The translations under genes and the position numbers were made by a program. DNA of 64,000 nt from assembly GCF_900102675.1 (NCBI RefSeq), contig NZ_FMYX01000001.1:248001-312000 (forward strand). The letters are read 5' to 3'. The number at the start of each line of letters is the position of its first letter. Position 1 is the stretch's first letter. This document shows positions 45,549 through 53,387 of this stretch, piece after piece. Origin of the DNA: Pseudomonas guariconensis (GTDB lineage: Bacteria > Pseudomonadota > Gammaproteobacteria > Pseudomonadales > Pseudomonadaceae). Under the pieces are notes generated by a model. That model was not told the DNA's origin. It was given only the letters and a program-made list of their open reading frames with translations, and did no database searches.

Positions 45549-48500
45549 GCATGGCTCTCCAGCGAGTGGGCGCGCTCGGCCTTGCGGGCCTGGCGATGTT
45601 CGACGAAACGGCGGATCAGGAAGAAGAACACCGGCGTCAGGAACAGGCCGAACACGGTCACGCCAATCATCCCCGAGAACACCGCCACCCCCATGGCATG
45701 GCGCATTTCAGCGCCGGCACCGGAGGAGAACACCAGCGGCACCACACCCATGATGAAGGCGATCGAGGTCATCAGGATCGGACGCAGACGCAGGCGGCAC
45801 GCCTCCAGCACCGCAGCCAGCGGATCCAGGCCCTCGGCCTGCTTGTCCTTGGCGAACTCGACGATGAGGATGGCGTTCTTGCACGCCAGGCCCACCAGCA
45901 CGATCAAGCCGATCTGGGTGAAGATGTTGTTGTCACCCCCCGAGATGATCACACCGGTGATGGCCGACAGCAGGGTCATCGGCACGATCAGGATCACCGC
46001 CAACGGCAGGCTCCAGCTCTCGTACTGGGCGGCCAGCACCAAGAAGGCCAGCAATACGCAGAGCGGGAAGACGAACAGCGCGGTGTTGCCCGCCAGGATC
46101 TGCTGGTAGGTCAGGTCGGTCCATTCGAAGGTCATGCCGTTGGGCAGTTCTTCCTTGAGCAGTTTCTCCATGGCGGCCTCGGCCTGGCCGGAGCTATAGC
46201 CGGGCGCGGCACCGCCGTTGATTTCGGCGGTGATGAAGCCGTTGTAGTGCATCACCCGGTCAGGTCCCGAGGTATCGCTGACCTTGAGGAAGGTCGCCAG
46301 CGGGATCATCTCGCCCAGGTTGTTGCGTACCTTCAGCTGGCCGATCTGTTCGGCGTCGAGACGGAACTGCTGTTCGGCCTGGACATTGACCTGGTAGGTG
46401 CGGCCAAAGCGGTTGAAGTCGTTGGTGTACAGCGAGCCCAGGTAGATCTGCAGCGTCTCGAAGATGTCGTTGATCGCCACGCCATGGGTCTTGGCTTTTT
46501 CGCGGTCGATGGCGGCATCGACCTGAGGCACGTTGACCTGATAGCTGGTGAACAGACCTGCCAGCTCCGGCACGTTATGGCTCTTGGCGATGATGTTCTG
46601 GGTTTCCTTGTACAGCGCTTCGTAACCCAGGTTGCCACGGTCCTCGATCTGCAGGCGGAAGCCACCGATGGTGCCCAGGCCCTGCACGGGCGGCGGCGGG
46701 AAGATCGCGATGTAGGCGTCTTGGATGTCAGCGAACTTGGCGTTCAGCGCCGCCGCGATGGCGGCCGCCGACTGGCTCGGGTCCTTGCGCTCGTCGAAGG
46801 GTTTGAGCGGGGTGAACACGATGCCGCTGTTGGGGCTGTTGGTGAAGCCGTTGATCGACAGGCCAGGGAAGGCCACCGAGTCGGCTACGCCAGGTTGCTC
46901 CAGGGCGATCTCGCTCATCTTCTTGATCACCGCCTCGGTGCGGTCGAGGCTGGCGGCGTCCGGCAGTTGGGCGAAGGCCACCAAGTACTGCTTGTCCTGG
47001 GCCGGGACGAAACCGGTCGGGGTGGACGAGAAGCCCAGGTACGTCAGGCCCATCAAGCCTGCATAGACGAACAGGGCGATACCGCTGGAACGAATGACCC
47101 GGCGCACACCGCCAACATAACGATGGCTTGCACGGTCGAAGAAGCGGTTGAATGGGGCGAACAGCCAGCTGCCCAGCAGTTTTTCCAGGAACCGCGAGAA
47201 GCGGTCCTTGGGCGCGTGGTGGTCCTTGAGCAGCACCGCGGCCAGGGCCGGCGACAGGGTCAGCGAGTTGAACGCCGAAATCACGGTCGAAATGGCGATG
47301 GTCAGGGCGAACTGCTTGTAGAACTGCCCGGTAAGGCCGGAGATGAACGCGGCCGGCACGAACACGGCGCACAGCACCAGCGCGGTGGCGATGATCGGCC
47401 CGGTCACTTCGCTCATGGCCTTTTGCGTCGCTTCCATGGGTTTGAGGCCCAGGCCGATGTTGCGCTCGACGTTCTCCACCACGACGATGGCATCGTCCAC
47501 CACGATCCCGATGGCCAGCACCAGGCCAAACAGCGACAGCGCGTTGAGCGAGAAGCCGAACAGGTGCATCACCGCGAAGGTGCCGATCAGCGATACCGGC
47601 ACGGCCATCAGCGGGATGATCGAGGCGCGCCAGGTCTGCAGGAACAGGATCACCACCAGCACCACCAACACCAGGGCCTCGAACAAGGTGTGCACTACGG
47701 CCTCGATGGAGCCGCGAACGAACACGGTCGGGTCATAGACGATGCTGTAGTCCATCCCCTCGGGGAAGTCCTTCTTCAGCTCGGCCATCTTGGCGCGAAC
47801 TTCGTCCGAGATTTCGATGGCATTGGACCCCGGGCGCTGGAAGATCGGGATCGCCACCGCCGGCTGGTTGTTCAGCAGCGAGCGCAAGGCGTACTGGCTG
47901 GAGCCCAGCTCTACCCGGGCGATGTCCTTCAGGCGAGTGATCTCGCCGTTCTCGCCGGCGCGGATGATGATGTTCTCGAACTCTTCCTCATTGACCAGGC
48001 GGCCTTGGGTATTGATCGACAACTGGAAGCTGGTCGCGCCAGGGGCGGGCGGGGCGCCCAGCTGGCCGGCGGCGACCTGGCGGTTCTGTTCGCGGATGGC
48101 CGCCACCACGTCGCTGGCAGTCAGGTTGCGCGAGGCGGTCTTGTTCGGATCGAGCCAGACCCGCAGGGAATAGTCGCCCATGCCGAACAATTGCACGTCA
48201 CCCACGCCACCCAGGCGCGCCAGCTCATCCTTGATGTTGAGGATGGCGTAGTTGGACAGATACAGCATGTCGTAGCGGTTGTCCGGCGAGGTCAGGTGCA
48301 CGACCATGGTCAGGTCGGGCGAGGCCTTGTCGACCGTGATACCGATGCGCGTCACTTCTTCGGGCAGCTTCGGCTGGGTCCGGGTGACCCGGTTCTGCAC
48401 TTGCACCTGGGCGTTGTCCAGGTCGGTGCCCAGGGCGAAGGTGATGGTCAGGGTCAGCTTGCCGTCGGCGGTAGACTGCGAGGACATGTACAACATGTTC

Positions 48501-48724
48501 TCGACGCCCGTGATCGCCTGCTCCAGCGGTGCGGCGACGGTTTCGCCGATCACTTTGGGGTTGGCGCCGGGGAAGTTGGCGCGCACCACCACGGTAGGCG
48601 GCACCACTTCCGGATATTCGCTGATCGGCAGCTTGAACAGCGCGATGGAGCCTGCGATCAGCAGCACCAGCGAAAGCACGGCGGCGAAAATCGGCCGGGT
48701 GATGAAGAATTTCGAAAAGTTCAT
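45545..48724 (-). CDS. mexF: RND efflux inner-membrane transporter MexF
   Basis: 1059 residues, 12 membrane helices. It starts MNFSKFFITRPIFAAVLSLV, and the family VENMLYMSSQSTADGKLTLT and LFGLVLAIGIVVDDAIVVVE (proton-relay Asp pair in helix 4) are intact. A close MexF likeness is shown by YPEVVPPTVVVRANFPGANP. It pumps chloramphenicol, fluoroquinolones, trimethoprim and quinolone signals in P. aeruginosa; the P. putida homologue is less studied. mexE lies 12 bases upstream. Confidence 0.95.
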   Translation of the reverse strand: MNFSKFFITRPIFAAVLSLVLLIAGSIALFKLPISEYPEVVPPTVVVRANFPGANPKVIGETVAAPLEQAITGVENMLYMSSQSTADGKLTLTITFALGTDLDNAQVQVQNRVTRTQPKLPEEVTRIGITVDKASPDLTMVVHLTSPDNRYDMLYLSNYAILNIKDELARLGGVGDVQLFGMGDYSLRVWLDPNKTASRNLTASDVVAAIREQNRQVAAGQLGAPPAPGATSFQLSINTQGRLVNEEEFENIIIRAGENGEITRLKDIARVELGSSQYALRSLLNNQPAVAIPIFQRPGSNAIEISDEVRAKMAELKKDFPEGMDYSIVYDPTVFVRGSIEAVVHTLFEALVLVVLVVILFLQTWRASIIPLMAVPVSLIGTFAVMHLFGFSLNALSLFGLVLAIGIVVDDAIVVVENVERNIGLGLKPMEATQKAMSEVTGPIIATALVLCAVFVPAAFISGLTGQFYKQFALTIAISTVISAFNSLTLSPALAAVLLKDHHAPKDRFSRFLEKLLGSWLFAPFNRFFDRASHRYVGGVRRVIRSSGIALFVYAGLMGLTYLGFSSTPTGFVPAQDKQYLVAFAQLPDAASLDRTEAVIKKMSEIALEQPGVADSVAFPGLSINGFTNSPNSGIVFTPLKPFDERKDPSQSAAAIAAALNAKFADIQDAYIAIFPPPPVQGLGTIGGFRLQIEDRGNLGYEALYKETQNIIAKSHNVPELAGLFTSYQVNVPQVDAAIDREKAKTHGVAINDIFETLQIYLGSLYTNDFNRFGRTYQVNVQAEQQFRLDAEQIGQLKVRNNLGEMIPLATFLKVSDTSGPDRVMHYNGFITAEINGGAAPGYSSGQAEAAMEKLLKEELPNGMTFEWTDLTYQQILAGNTALFVFPLCVLLAFLVLAAQYESWSLPLAVILIVPMTLLSAITGVIISGGDNNIFTQIGLIVLVGLACKNAILIVEFAKDKQAEGLDPLAAVLEACRLRLRPILMTSIAFIMGVVPLVFSSGAGAEMRHAMGVAVFSGMIGVTVFGLFLTPVFFFLIRRFVEHRQARKAERAHSLESHA

Positions 48725-48736
48725 CGGTGGGGTCCC

Positions 48737-49981
48737 TTAACCGCGCGGTGCCTGGGCACTGGCGACGTTTTCACGAGCGCCGGCGACGGCCGGTGCTGCC
48801 TTGTTGCTGGCTTCCAGGGCCTGGCGCTGGCGGGCCAGGGTGGCAAGGGTCTCTTCGCTGGCCATCGGCGTTTCCTGTGGCGTGACCGGCGAGCCGGGGC
48901 GTACGCGCTGCAGGCCCTTGACCACGATGCGGTCATCCTTGCTCAGGCCGCTGCGCACGATCCGCAGGCCTTCGAGCTTGGGCCCAAGTTCCACAGCGCG
49001 GTAGGCGGCCTTGTTGTCCTTGTCCATGACCAGTACGAACTTCTTGCCAAGGTCTGTGCCCACGGCCTCGTCGTTGATCAGCACGGCGTCGTACTTGGCG
49101 CTGCCGACCAGCTTCAGGCGGGCATACAGGCCGGGAGTGAACCGGCCGTCGCGGTTGTCGAACACCGCGCGGCCACGAATGGTGCCGGTGCGTGGGTTGA
49201 CCTGGTTGTCGACGAAGTTCATCTGGCCCAGGTGCGGATTGCCGGTCTCGTTGGTCAGGCCCAGGTATACCGGGGTGCTCTGGCCGCGTTGACCGTCGCG
49301 GGCCAGCTGGGTGTACTTGAGGTAGACCCGCTCGTCGGCGTCGAAGTAGGCGTAGACCTTGTCGGTGGAAACCACGGAGGTGAGCGGCGTGACGTCTGCG
49401 GTGACGATGTTGCCGGCGGTGAACTGGGCGCGGCTGACACGGCCGCTGATCGGCGCGGTCACTCGGGTGAAGCTCAGGTTCAGGCGGGCCAGGTCCAGTT
49501 GCGCCTGGATCGCCGCGACGCCGGCGCGAGCCTCGGCGGCGGCGCTGCTGCGCGATTCGGCCAGCTCTGCGGAAATCGCGTTGCTGTCACGCAGGCGTTC
49601 ACCACGACGGGCTTCGTTCTCGCTACGCAGCGCCGTGGCGCGGGCTTGTTGCAGTTGCGCCTCCAGACGGCGTACCTCGGCCTGGAACGGACGCGGGTCG
49701 ATCTGGAACAGCAGGTCACCTTTTTGCACCTGGGCGCCTTCGGTGAAAGCCACCAGGTCGATCTGGCCGGAGACTCGCGGACGTACCTCGACGGTTTCCG
49801 GCGCTTCCAGGCGACCGGTGAACTCGTCCCATTCGTTGATCGGCTGCTCGATCACCTTGGCCACGCTGACCTTGGGCGCGGCAGGAGCCTGTACAGCCTC
49901 CGGAGTACGACCGCACGCGGCGATCACCAGCACTGCCAGGGCAGCGAGGGGAAAGCGCAGGGGTTTGAGTGATTGTTCCAT
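48737..49981 (-). CDS. mexE: RND efflux periplasmic adaptor MexE
   Basis: 414 residues from the ATG at 49981, with GGAG 7 bases upstream. The lipobox LVIAACGRT has the acyl Cys at 23. The barrel-sandwich (FTGRLEAPETVEVRPRVSGQ, GAQVQKGDLLFQIDPRPF), hairpin coiled coil and beta-barrel domains are in order. It links MexF and OprN. It is the first gene of the operon. No mexT or mexS lies next to it, so its control is by a distant or different regulator. Confidence 0.94.
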   Translation of the reverse strand: MEQSLKPLRFPLAALAVLVIAACGRTPEAVQAPAAPKVSVAKVIEQPINEWDEFTGRLEAPETVEVRPRVSGQIDLVAFTEGAQVQKGDLLFQIDPRPFQAEVRRLEAQLQQARATALRSENEARRGERLRDSNAISAELAESRSSAAAEARAGVAAIQAQLDLARLNLSFTRVTAPISGRVSRAQFTAGNIVTADVTPLTSVVSTDKVYAYFDADERVYLKYTQLARDGQRGQSTPVYLGLTNETGNPHLGQMNFVDNQVNPRTGTIRGRAVFDNRDGRFTPGLYARLKLVGSAKYDAVLINDEAVGTDLGKKFVLVMDKDNKAAYRAVELGPKLEGLRIVRSGLSKDDRIVVKGLQRVRPGSPVTPQETPMASEETLATLARQRQALEASNKAAPAVAGARENVASAQAPRG

Positions 49982-50120
49982 GGAGAACTCCGCCAATGAT
50001 TGGATAGTGGGCGGATTCTGCGAGTCTTGCGCGCGGGGAACGAATCGAACGGCGCGAAGGTTATTATCAAGCGGAATGATATGTGGCCATGCATCATCGA
50101 TCAGGACACATGGACGCCAG

Positions 50121-50149
50121 GCGTCCCGGACGGGTAAGGGCCGGGACGC
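50121..50149 (-). terminator. Hairpin behind the GNAT gene
   Basis: Stem GCGTCCCGG / CCGGGACGC, 9 bp, with an 11-base loop, 13 bases after the GNAT stop on the minus strand. No U run follows, so it is a weak call. Confidence 0.4.
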
Positions 50150-50161
50150 GGCCCCGGGGTC

Positions 50162-50644
50162 TCAGGTCTGCGCAGCAAATTGCGCCAACCGCTCCCCATC
50201 GAGCCGGTAACGCACCCACTCATTCTGAGGCTCGGCGCCGAGGGACTTGTAGAAACCGATGGCTGGCTCGTTCCAGTCCAGCACGCTCCACTCCATACGC
50301 CCGCAGCCTTTGGCCACGGCTTCGCGGGCAATGTGCCGCAAAACTTGCCGCCCGGCGCCGTCGCCGCGTTGTTCGGGCGTGATGTAAAGGTCTTCCAGGT
50401 AGATGCCGTTGCGTCCAAGCCAGGTGGAGTAACTGTAGAAGTACACGGCAAAGCCAATGGCCACACCGTCGCGCTCACAGATCAGGCTGTGGACGGTGCT
50501 GCCTTCGTCGAACAGGCTGTGTTCGATGTCGGCAACGGTGGCCACCACTTCATGGCGCGCGCGTTCGTATTCGGCAAGCTCAGTGATGAAGGCGAGGATT
50601 TGCGCAGCATCGGTACGCACGGCAGGGCGAATGGTCAAGCTCAT
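50162..50644 (-). CDS. GNAT family N-acetyltransferase
   Basis: 160 residues from the ATG at 50644. The fold blocks are MSLTIRPAVRTDAAQILAFI, IYLEDLYITPEQRGDGAGRQ (the acetyl-CoA-binding R/Q-x-x-G-x-G/A loop) and WNEPAIGFYKSLGAEP. It resembles diamine N-acetyltransferases (spermidine/thialysine group). It is divergent from a LysE exporter. Confidence 0.92.
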   Translation of the reverse strand: MSLTIRPAVRTDAAQILAFITELAEYERARHEVVATVADIEHSLFDEGSTVHSLICERDGVAIGFAVYFYSYSTWLGRNGIYLEDLYITPEQRGDGAGRQVLRHIAREAVAKGCGRMEWSVLDWNEPAIGFYKSLGAEPQNEWVRYRLDGERLAQFAAQT

Positions 50645-50789
50645 GTGCAGACGTCCTTGAGGGGGCAGGGCAAGTCGTTTGAAGCCGATACAGTCATGTG
50701 TATCGGTGCAATTTGTTGCAACTGTACGGGTCGCGCAGAAAAGCGCTCGGCTAGTGTGACAACACAACAACCCTTTGTGGAAGCCTGCC

Positions 50790-51410
50790 ATGCTTGGATC
50801 AGCCGATCTGCTCACCGCCTTCGTGCTCTTTGCCTTCGTTTCATCGATCACCCCAGGGCCGAACAACACCATGCTGCTGGCTTCGGGGGTGAACTTCGGT
50901 GTGCGCCGGTCGATCCCTCATGCCCTGGGTATCAGCATTGGCTTCATGGTGATGGTGCTGGGCGTGGGCTTCGGCCTGGGCCAGTTGTTCACTGCCTGGC
51001 CGTCGCTGTACAGCATCCTGCGCTACACGGGCGCCGTGTATCTGCTTTACCTGGCCTGGAAGATCGCCACCTCCGGGCCGATCTCCGGCGATGCCGCACA
51101 CACACGCAAGCCTCTGGGCTTTTGGGGGGCGGCGGCGTTCCAGTGGGTCAACCCCAAGGCCTGGGTGATGGCAGTGGGGGCGATTACCACCTATACGCCG
51201 GCCCAGGGCTATGTGCTCAACGTGATCGTCATCGCAGCCTTGTTCGCACTGGTCAATTTGCCCAGCGTCGGGATCTGGGTGATGTTTGGCAGTGCTTTGC
51301 GCAACTTCCTGCAGAACCCGCGCTGGCTGATGCTGTTCAATGTCCTGATGGCCTTGCTGCTGGTGATTTCGCTGTACCCGCTGCTATTTGTAGAATCGGC
51401 GTTTTCCTGA
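50790..51410 (+). CDS. LysE family translocator
   Basis: 206 residues from the ATG at 50790. SSITPGPNNTMLLASGVNFG is the RhtB/LysE signature; six helices are visible, with QWVNPKAWVMAVGAITTY in the middle. It exports amino acids or analogues. It is divergent from the GNAT gene (145-base spacer), and its stop is 21 bases before the alpha/beta hydrolase. Confidence 0.93.
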   Translation: MLGSADLLTAFVLFAFVSSITPGPNNTMLLASGVNFGVRRSIPHALGISIGFMVMVLGVGFGLGQLFTAWPSLYSILRYTGAVYLLYLAWKIATSGPISGDAAHTRKPLGFWGAAAFQWVNPKAWVMAVGAITTYTPAQGYVLNVIVIAALFALVNLPSVGIWVMFGSALRNFLQNPRWLMLFNVLMALLLVISLYPLLFVESAFS

Positions 51411-51431
51411 ACCGATGAGTACACAAGGCCG

Positions 51432-52307
51432 ATGCAGTTGATTCCCTGGTCCCACGAAAGCTCCGAAGGTTTCACCTTGCGTGGCTGGCGCTCGCCAGCC
51501 AGCGGGCGGCCCTTGTTGCACTTCTTGCACGGCAACGGTTTTTGCTGCCTGGCCTACCAGCCCTTGCTGATGCACTTGGGTGAACACTTCGATCTGTGGC
51601 TGAGTGATGTTCAGGGGCATGGCGACAGTGACCACGGCGGGGTGTTTCGTGGGTGGAATCGCAGCGCGGCGCTGGCGGTGGAAGCCTTCGACGCTGGACG
51701 CGGCGAATACGGCGACGTGCCCCGCTTCGCGGTCGGGCACAGTTTTGGCGGGGTGCTGACCGGCCTGATTCTGGCCACTGAGCCGCGCCTGTTCGAGCGC
51801 GCCGTGCTGCTGGACCCGGTGCTGTTCAGCCGGCGCATGATCGGCGTGATGGGTGCCGCCGCGCTGGTCGGGCTGCACCGTCGTCATGCCCTGGCACGCA
51901 AGGCTGCGACCCGCCGCAGCCACTGGCCGGATCGGGAGGCGGCGTTGGCCTCGCTGCAAGGGCGTGGCATTTTCAAAGGCTGGACCGATGCCTCGTTGCA
52001 CGCCTATGTGGAGCATGCCATCGGTGAATGTGGTGAAGGTGTTGTGCTCAAGTGCCGGCCTAGCCGCGAGGTCGAAATCTTCAGTTCGTTTCCCGAGCGG
52101 ATGTGGACCCATCTGACGCGGATCCAGACCCCCACCCGCATCCTTTACGGTGAACATACCTATCCCTTCGTACCCCACTCGGTGCAGCGGCTGGCCGCAT
52201 TGAACCATCAGGTGAGTGCCCAGCAGGTGGCCGGAGGGCACTGCTTCATGCAGGAAGACCCGGCAGCGGCGGCCGAGCAGGTCATGAGTTTCCTGCAAAC
52301 CCGCTGA
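51432..52307 (+). CDS. Alpha/beta hydrolase
   Basis: 291 residues. The HGNGFCCLAYQPLL oxyanion region, the nucleophile elbow GHSFGGVLTG (Ser), an acid near LYGEHTYPFV and the His of GGHCFMQEDP complete the triad. The substrate is unknown. It lies 21 bases after the LysE gene and could share its transcript. Confidence 0.92.
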   Translation: MQLIPWSHESSEGFTLRGWRSPASGRPLLHFLHGNGFCCLAYQPLLMHLGEHFDLWLSDVQGHGDSDHGGVFRGWNRSAALAVEAFDAGRGEYGDVPRFAVGHSFGGVLTGLILATEPRLFERAVLLDPVLFSRRMIGVMGAAALVGLHRRHALARKAATRRSHWPDREAALASLQGRGIFKGWTDASLHAYVEHAIGECGEGVVLKCRPSREVEIFSSFPERMWTHLTRIQTPTRILYGEHTYPFVPHSVQRLAALNHQVSAQQVAGGHCFMQEDPAAAAEQVMSFLQTR

Positions 52308-52346
52308 GCCGTTCGACAGTCGGTCCGCTTTGAGCGGAGCATCTGA

Positions 52347-52472
52347 TTAATCGCATCCGGTGAGCTCGCGCCGGACGTGGGCCATGAAAGCCCCAGCGCG
52401 TTCAGCGTACTGTTTCGCCGAACGCTTGGGGTTTCACCGTCAGCCTACTTCGGGCGTGAAGGCCGGAGTCAG
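52347..52472 (+). pseudogene. Remnant of an AraC-family regulator (C-terminal HTH)
   Basis: A plus-strand frame reads LIASGELAPDVGHESPSAFS and VLFRRTLGVSPSAYFGREG. This is the last helix-turn-helix and closing motif of AraC proteins (GYESPSAFSxxFRRxLGxSPxxYF). A TGA at 52344 cuts it off upstream, and nothing else of the gene remains. It then runs antisense into the pirin gene. Confidence 0.6.
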
Positions 52473-53167
52473 GCCACATCCACCAGGACGATTTCGCTGT
52501 CCTCGATCGCAATGACCCGCAGCACGTCTTCTTGCTCGATGGCTACGCCATCACGCGCCTTGGCCCTGAGCCCATTGACCTCGACCAATCCCTTGGCTGG
52601 CACCAGGTAGCCCCGGCGGCCGGCGTCGAAGCGGTACTCGGCGGTTTCACCGGCACGCAAGGTGGCGGCCACCAGGCGCGCGTCGGTGCGGATGTGCAGG
52701 CTGTCTTCATCGCCGTCCCGGCCACTGGCCAGGGTCACGAAACCTTCGCCGCGCTCGCCTTTGGGGAAGGGCCGGGTACCCCAGGAAGGCGCTTCGCCGA
52801 CGCGCTCAGGCATGATCCAGATCTGGAAGATCCGAGTGTCGACCTTTTCCAGGTTGTACTCGCTGTGCACGATCCCGGTGCCTGCGCTCATCACCTGAAC
52901 GTCCCCCGCCTCGGTGCGGCCTTTGTTGCCCAGGCTGTCCTGGTGGGTGATGGCGCCTTCACGTACATAGGTGATGATTTCCATGTCGCGGTGCGGGTGA
53001 GGCGGGAAGCCGCTGCCCGCCGCGATCAAGTCATCGTTCCAGACCCGCAGGTTGCCCCAGCTCATGCGTGCTGGGTCGTAGTACTCGGCGAACGAGAAAT
53101 GATGATGGGCATCGAGCCAGCCGTGGTTGGCGTGGCCGAGGCTTTCGAACGGGCGCAGTTGCAGCAT
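52469..53167 (-). CDS. Pirin family protein
   Basis: 232 residues from the ATG at 53167 with AAGGAG upstream. Two cupin halves. The metal ligands are in GFPPHPHRDMEIITYV (two His) and GTGIVHSEYN (His), plus a Glu in the following strand. The YHxQ-like LDAHHHFSFAEYYDP and MSWGNLRVWNDD are the pirin mark. Bacterial pirins are quercetinase-like enzymes or redox-sensing partners of metabolic enzymes. Confidence 0.94.
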   Translation of the reverse strand: MLQLRPFESLGHANHGWLDAHHHFSFAEYYDPARMSWGNLRVWNDDLIAAGSGFPPHPHRDMEIITYVREGAITHQDSLGNKGRTEAGDVQVMSAGTGIVHSEYNLEKVDTRIFQIWIMPERVGEAPSWGTRPFPKGERGEGFVTLASGRDGDEDSLHIRTDARLVAATLRAGETAEYRFDAGRRGYLVPAKGLVEVNGLRAKARDGVAIEQEDVLRVIAIEDSEIVLVDVA

Positions 53168-53387
53168 GGTCGTGCTCCTTGAATGGGTGGAATGGCGCCA
53201 TGATGCGCCAAACAAAGATCGAAAATAAGCGTAAATATCGGCTTGTTTTTATCTATTTATTAGATTCTTTTAGGTGCGCAAATACATGCGATTCATCGCC
53301 TAATACCCTGATCTGAAAGCATTCGCTGGCGATTTTTTGCGGATGAGGTGAACATGGCCCGCTGATTCGATCTTCAACGGAGTGACT

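Noticed and set aside
45551..49972. A 1473-codon plus-strand open frame
   Set aside because: It is the antisense shadow of mexF and mexE, whose products are unmistakable on the minus strand. The long frame results from high-GC codon bias.
49982..50161. MexT-type nod box upstream of mexE
   Set aside because: Half-site-like ATCGAT sequences occur, but the full ATCA-N5-GTCGAT-N4-AC(C/T)AT pattern could not be found by eye.
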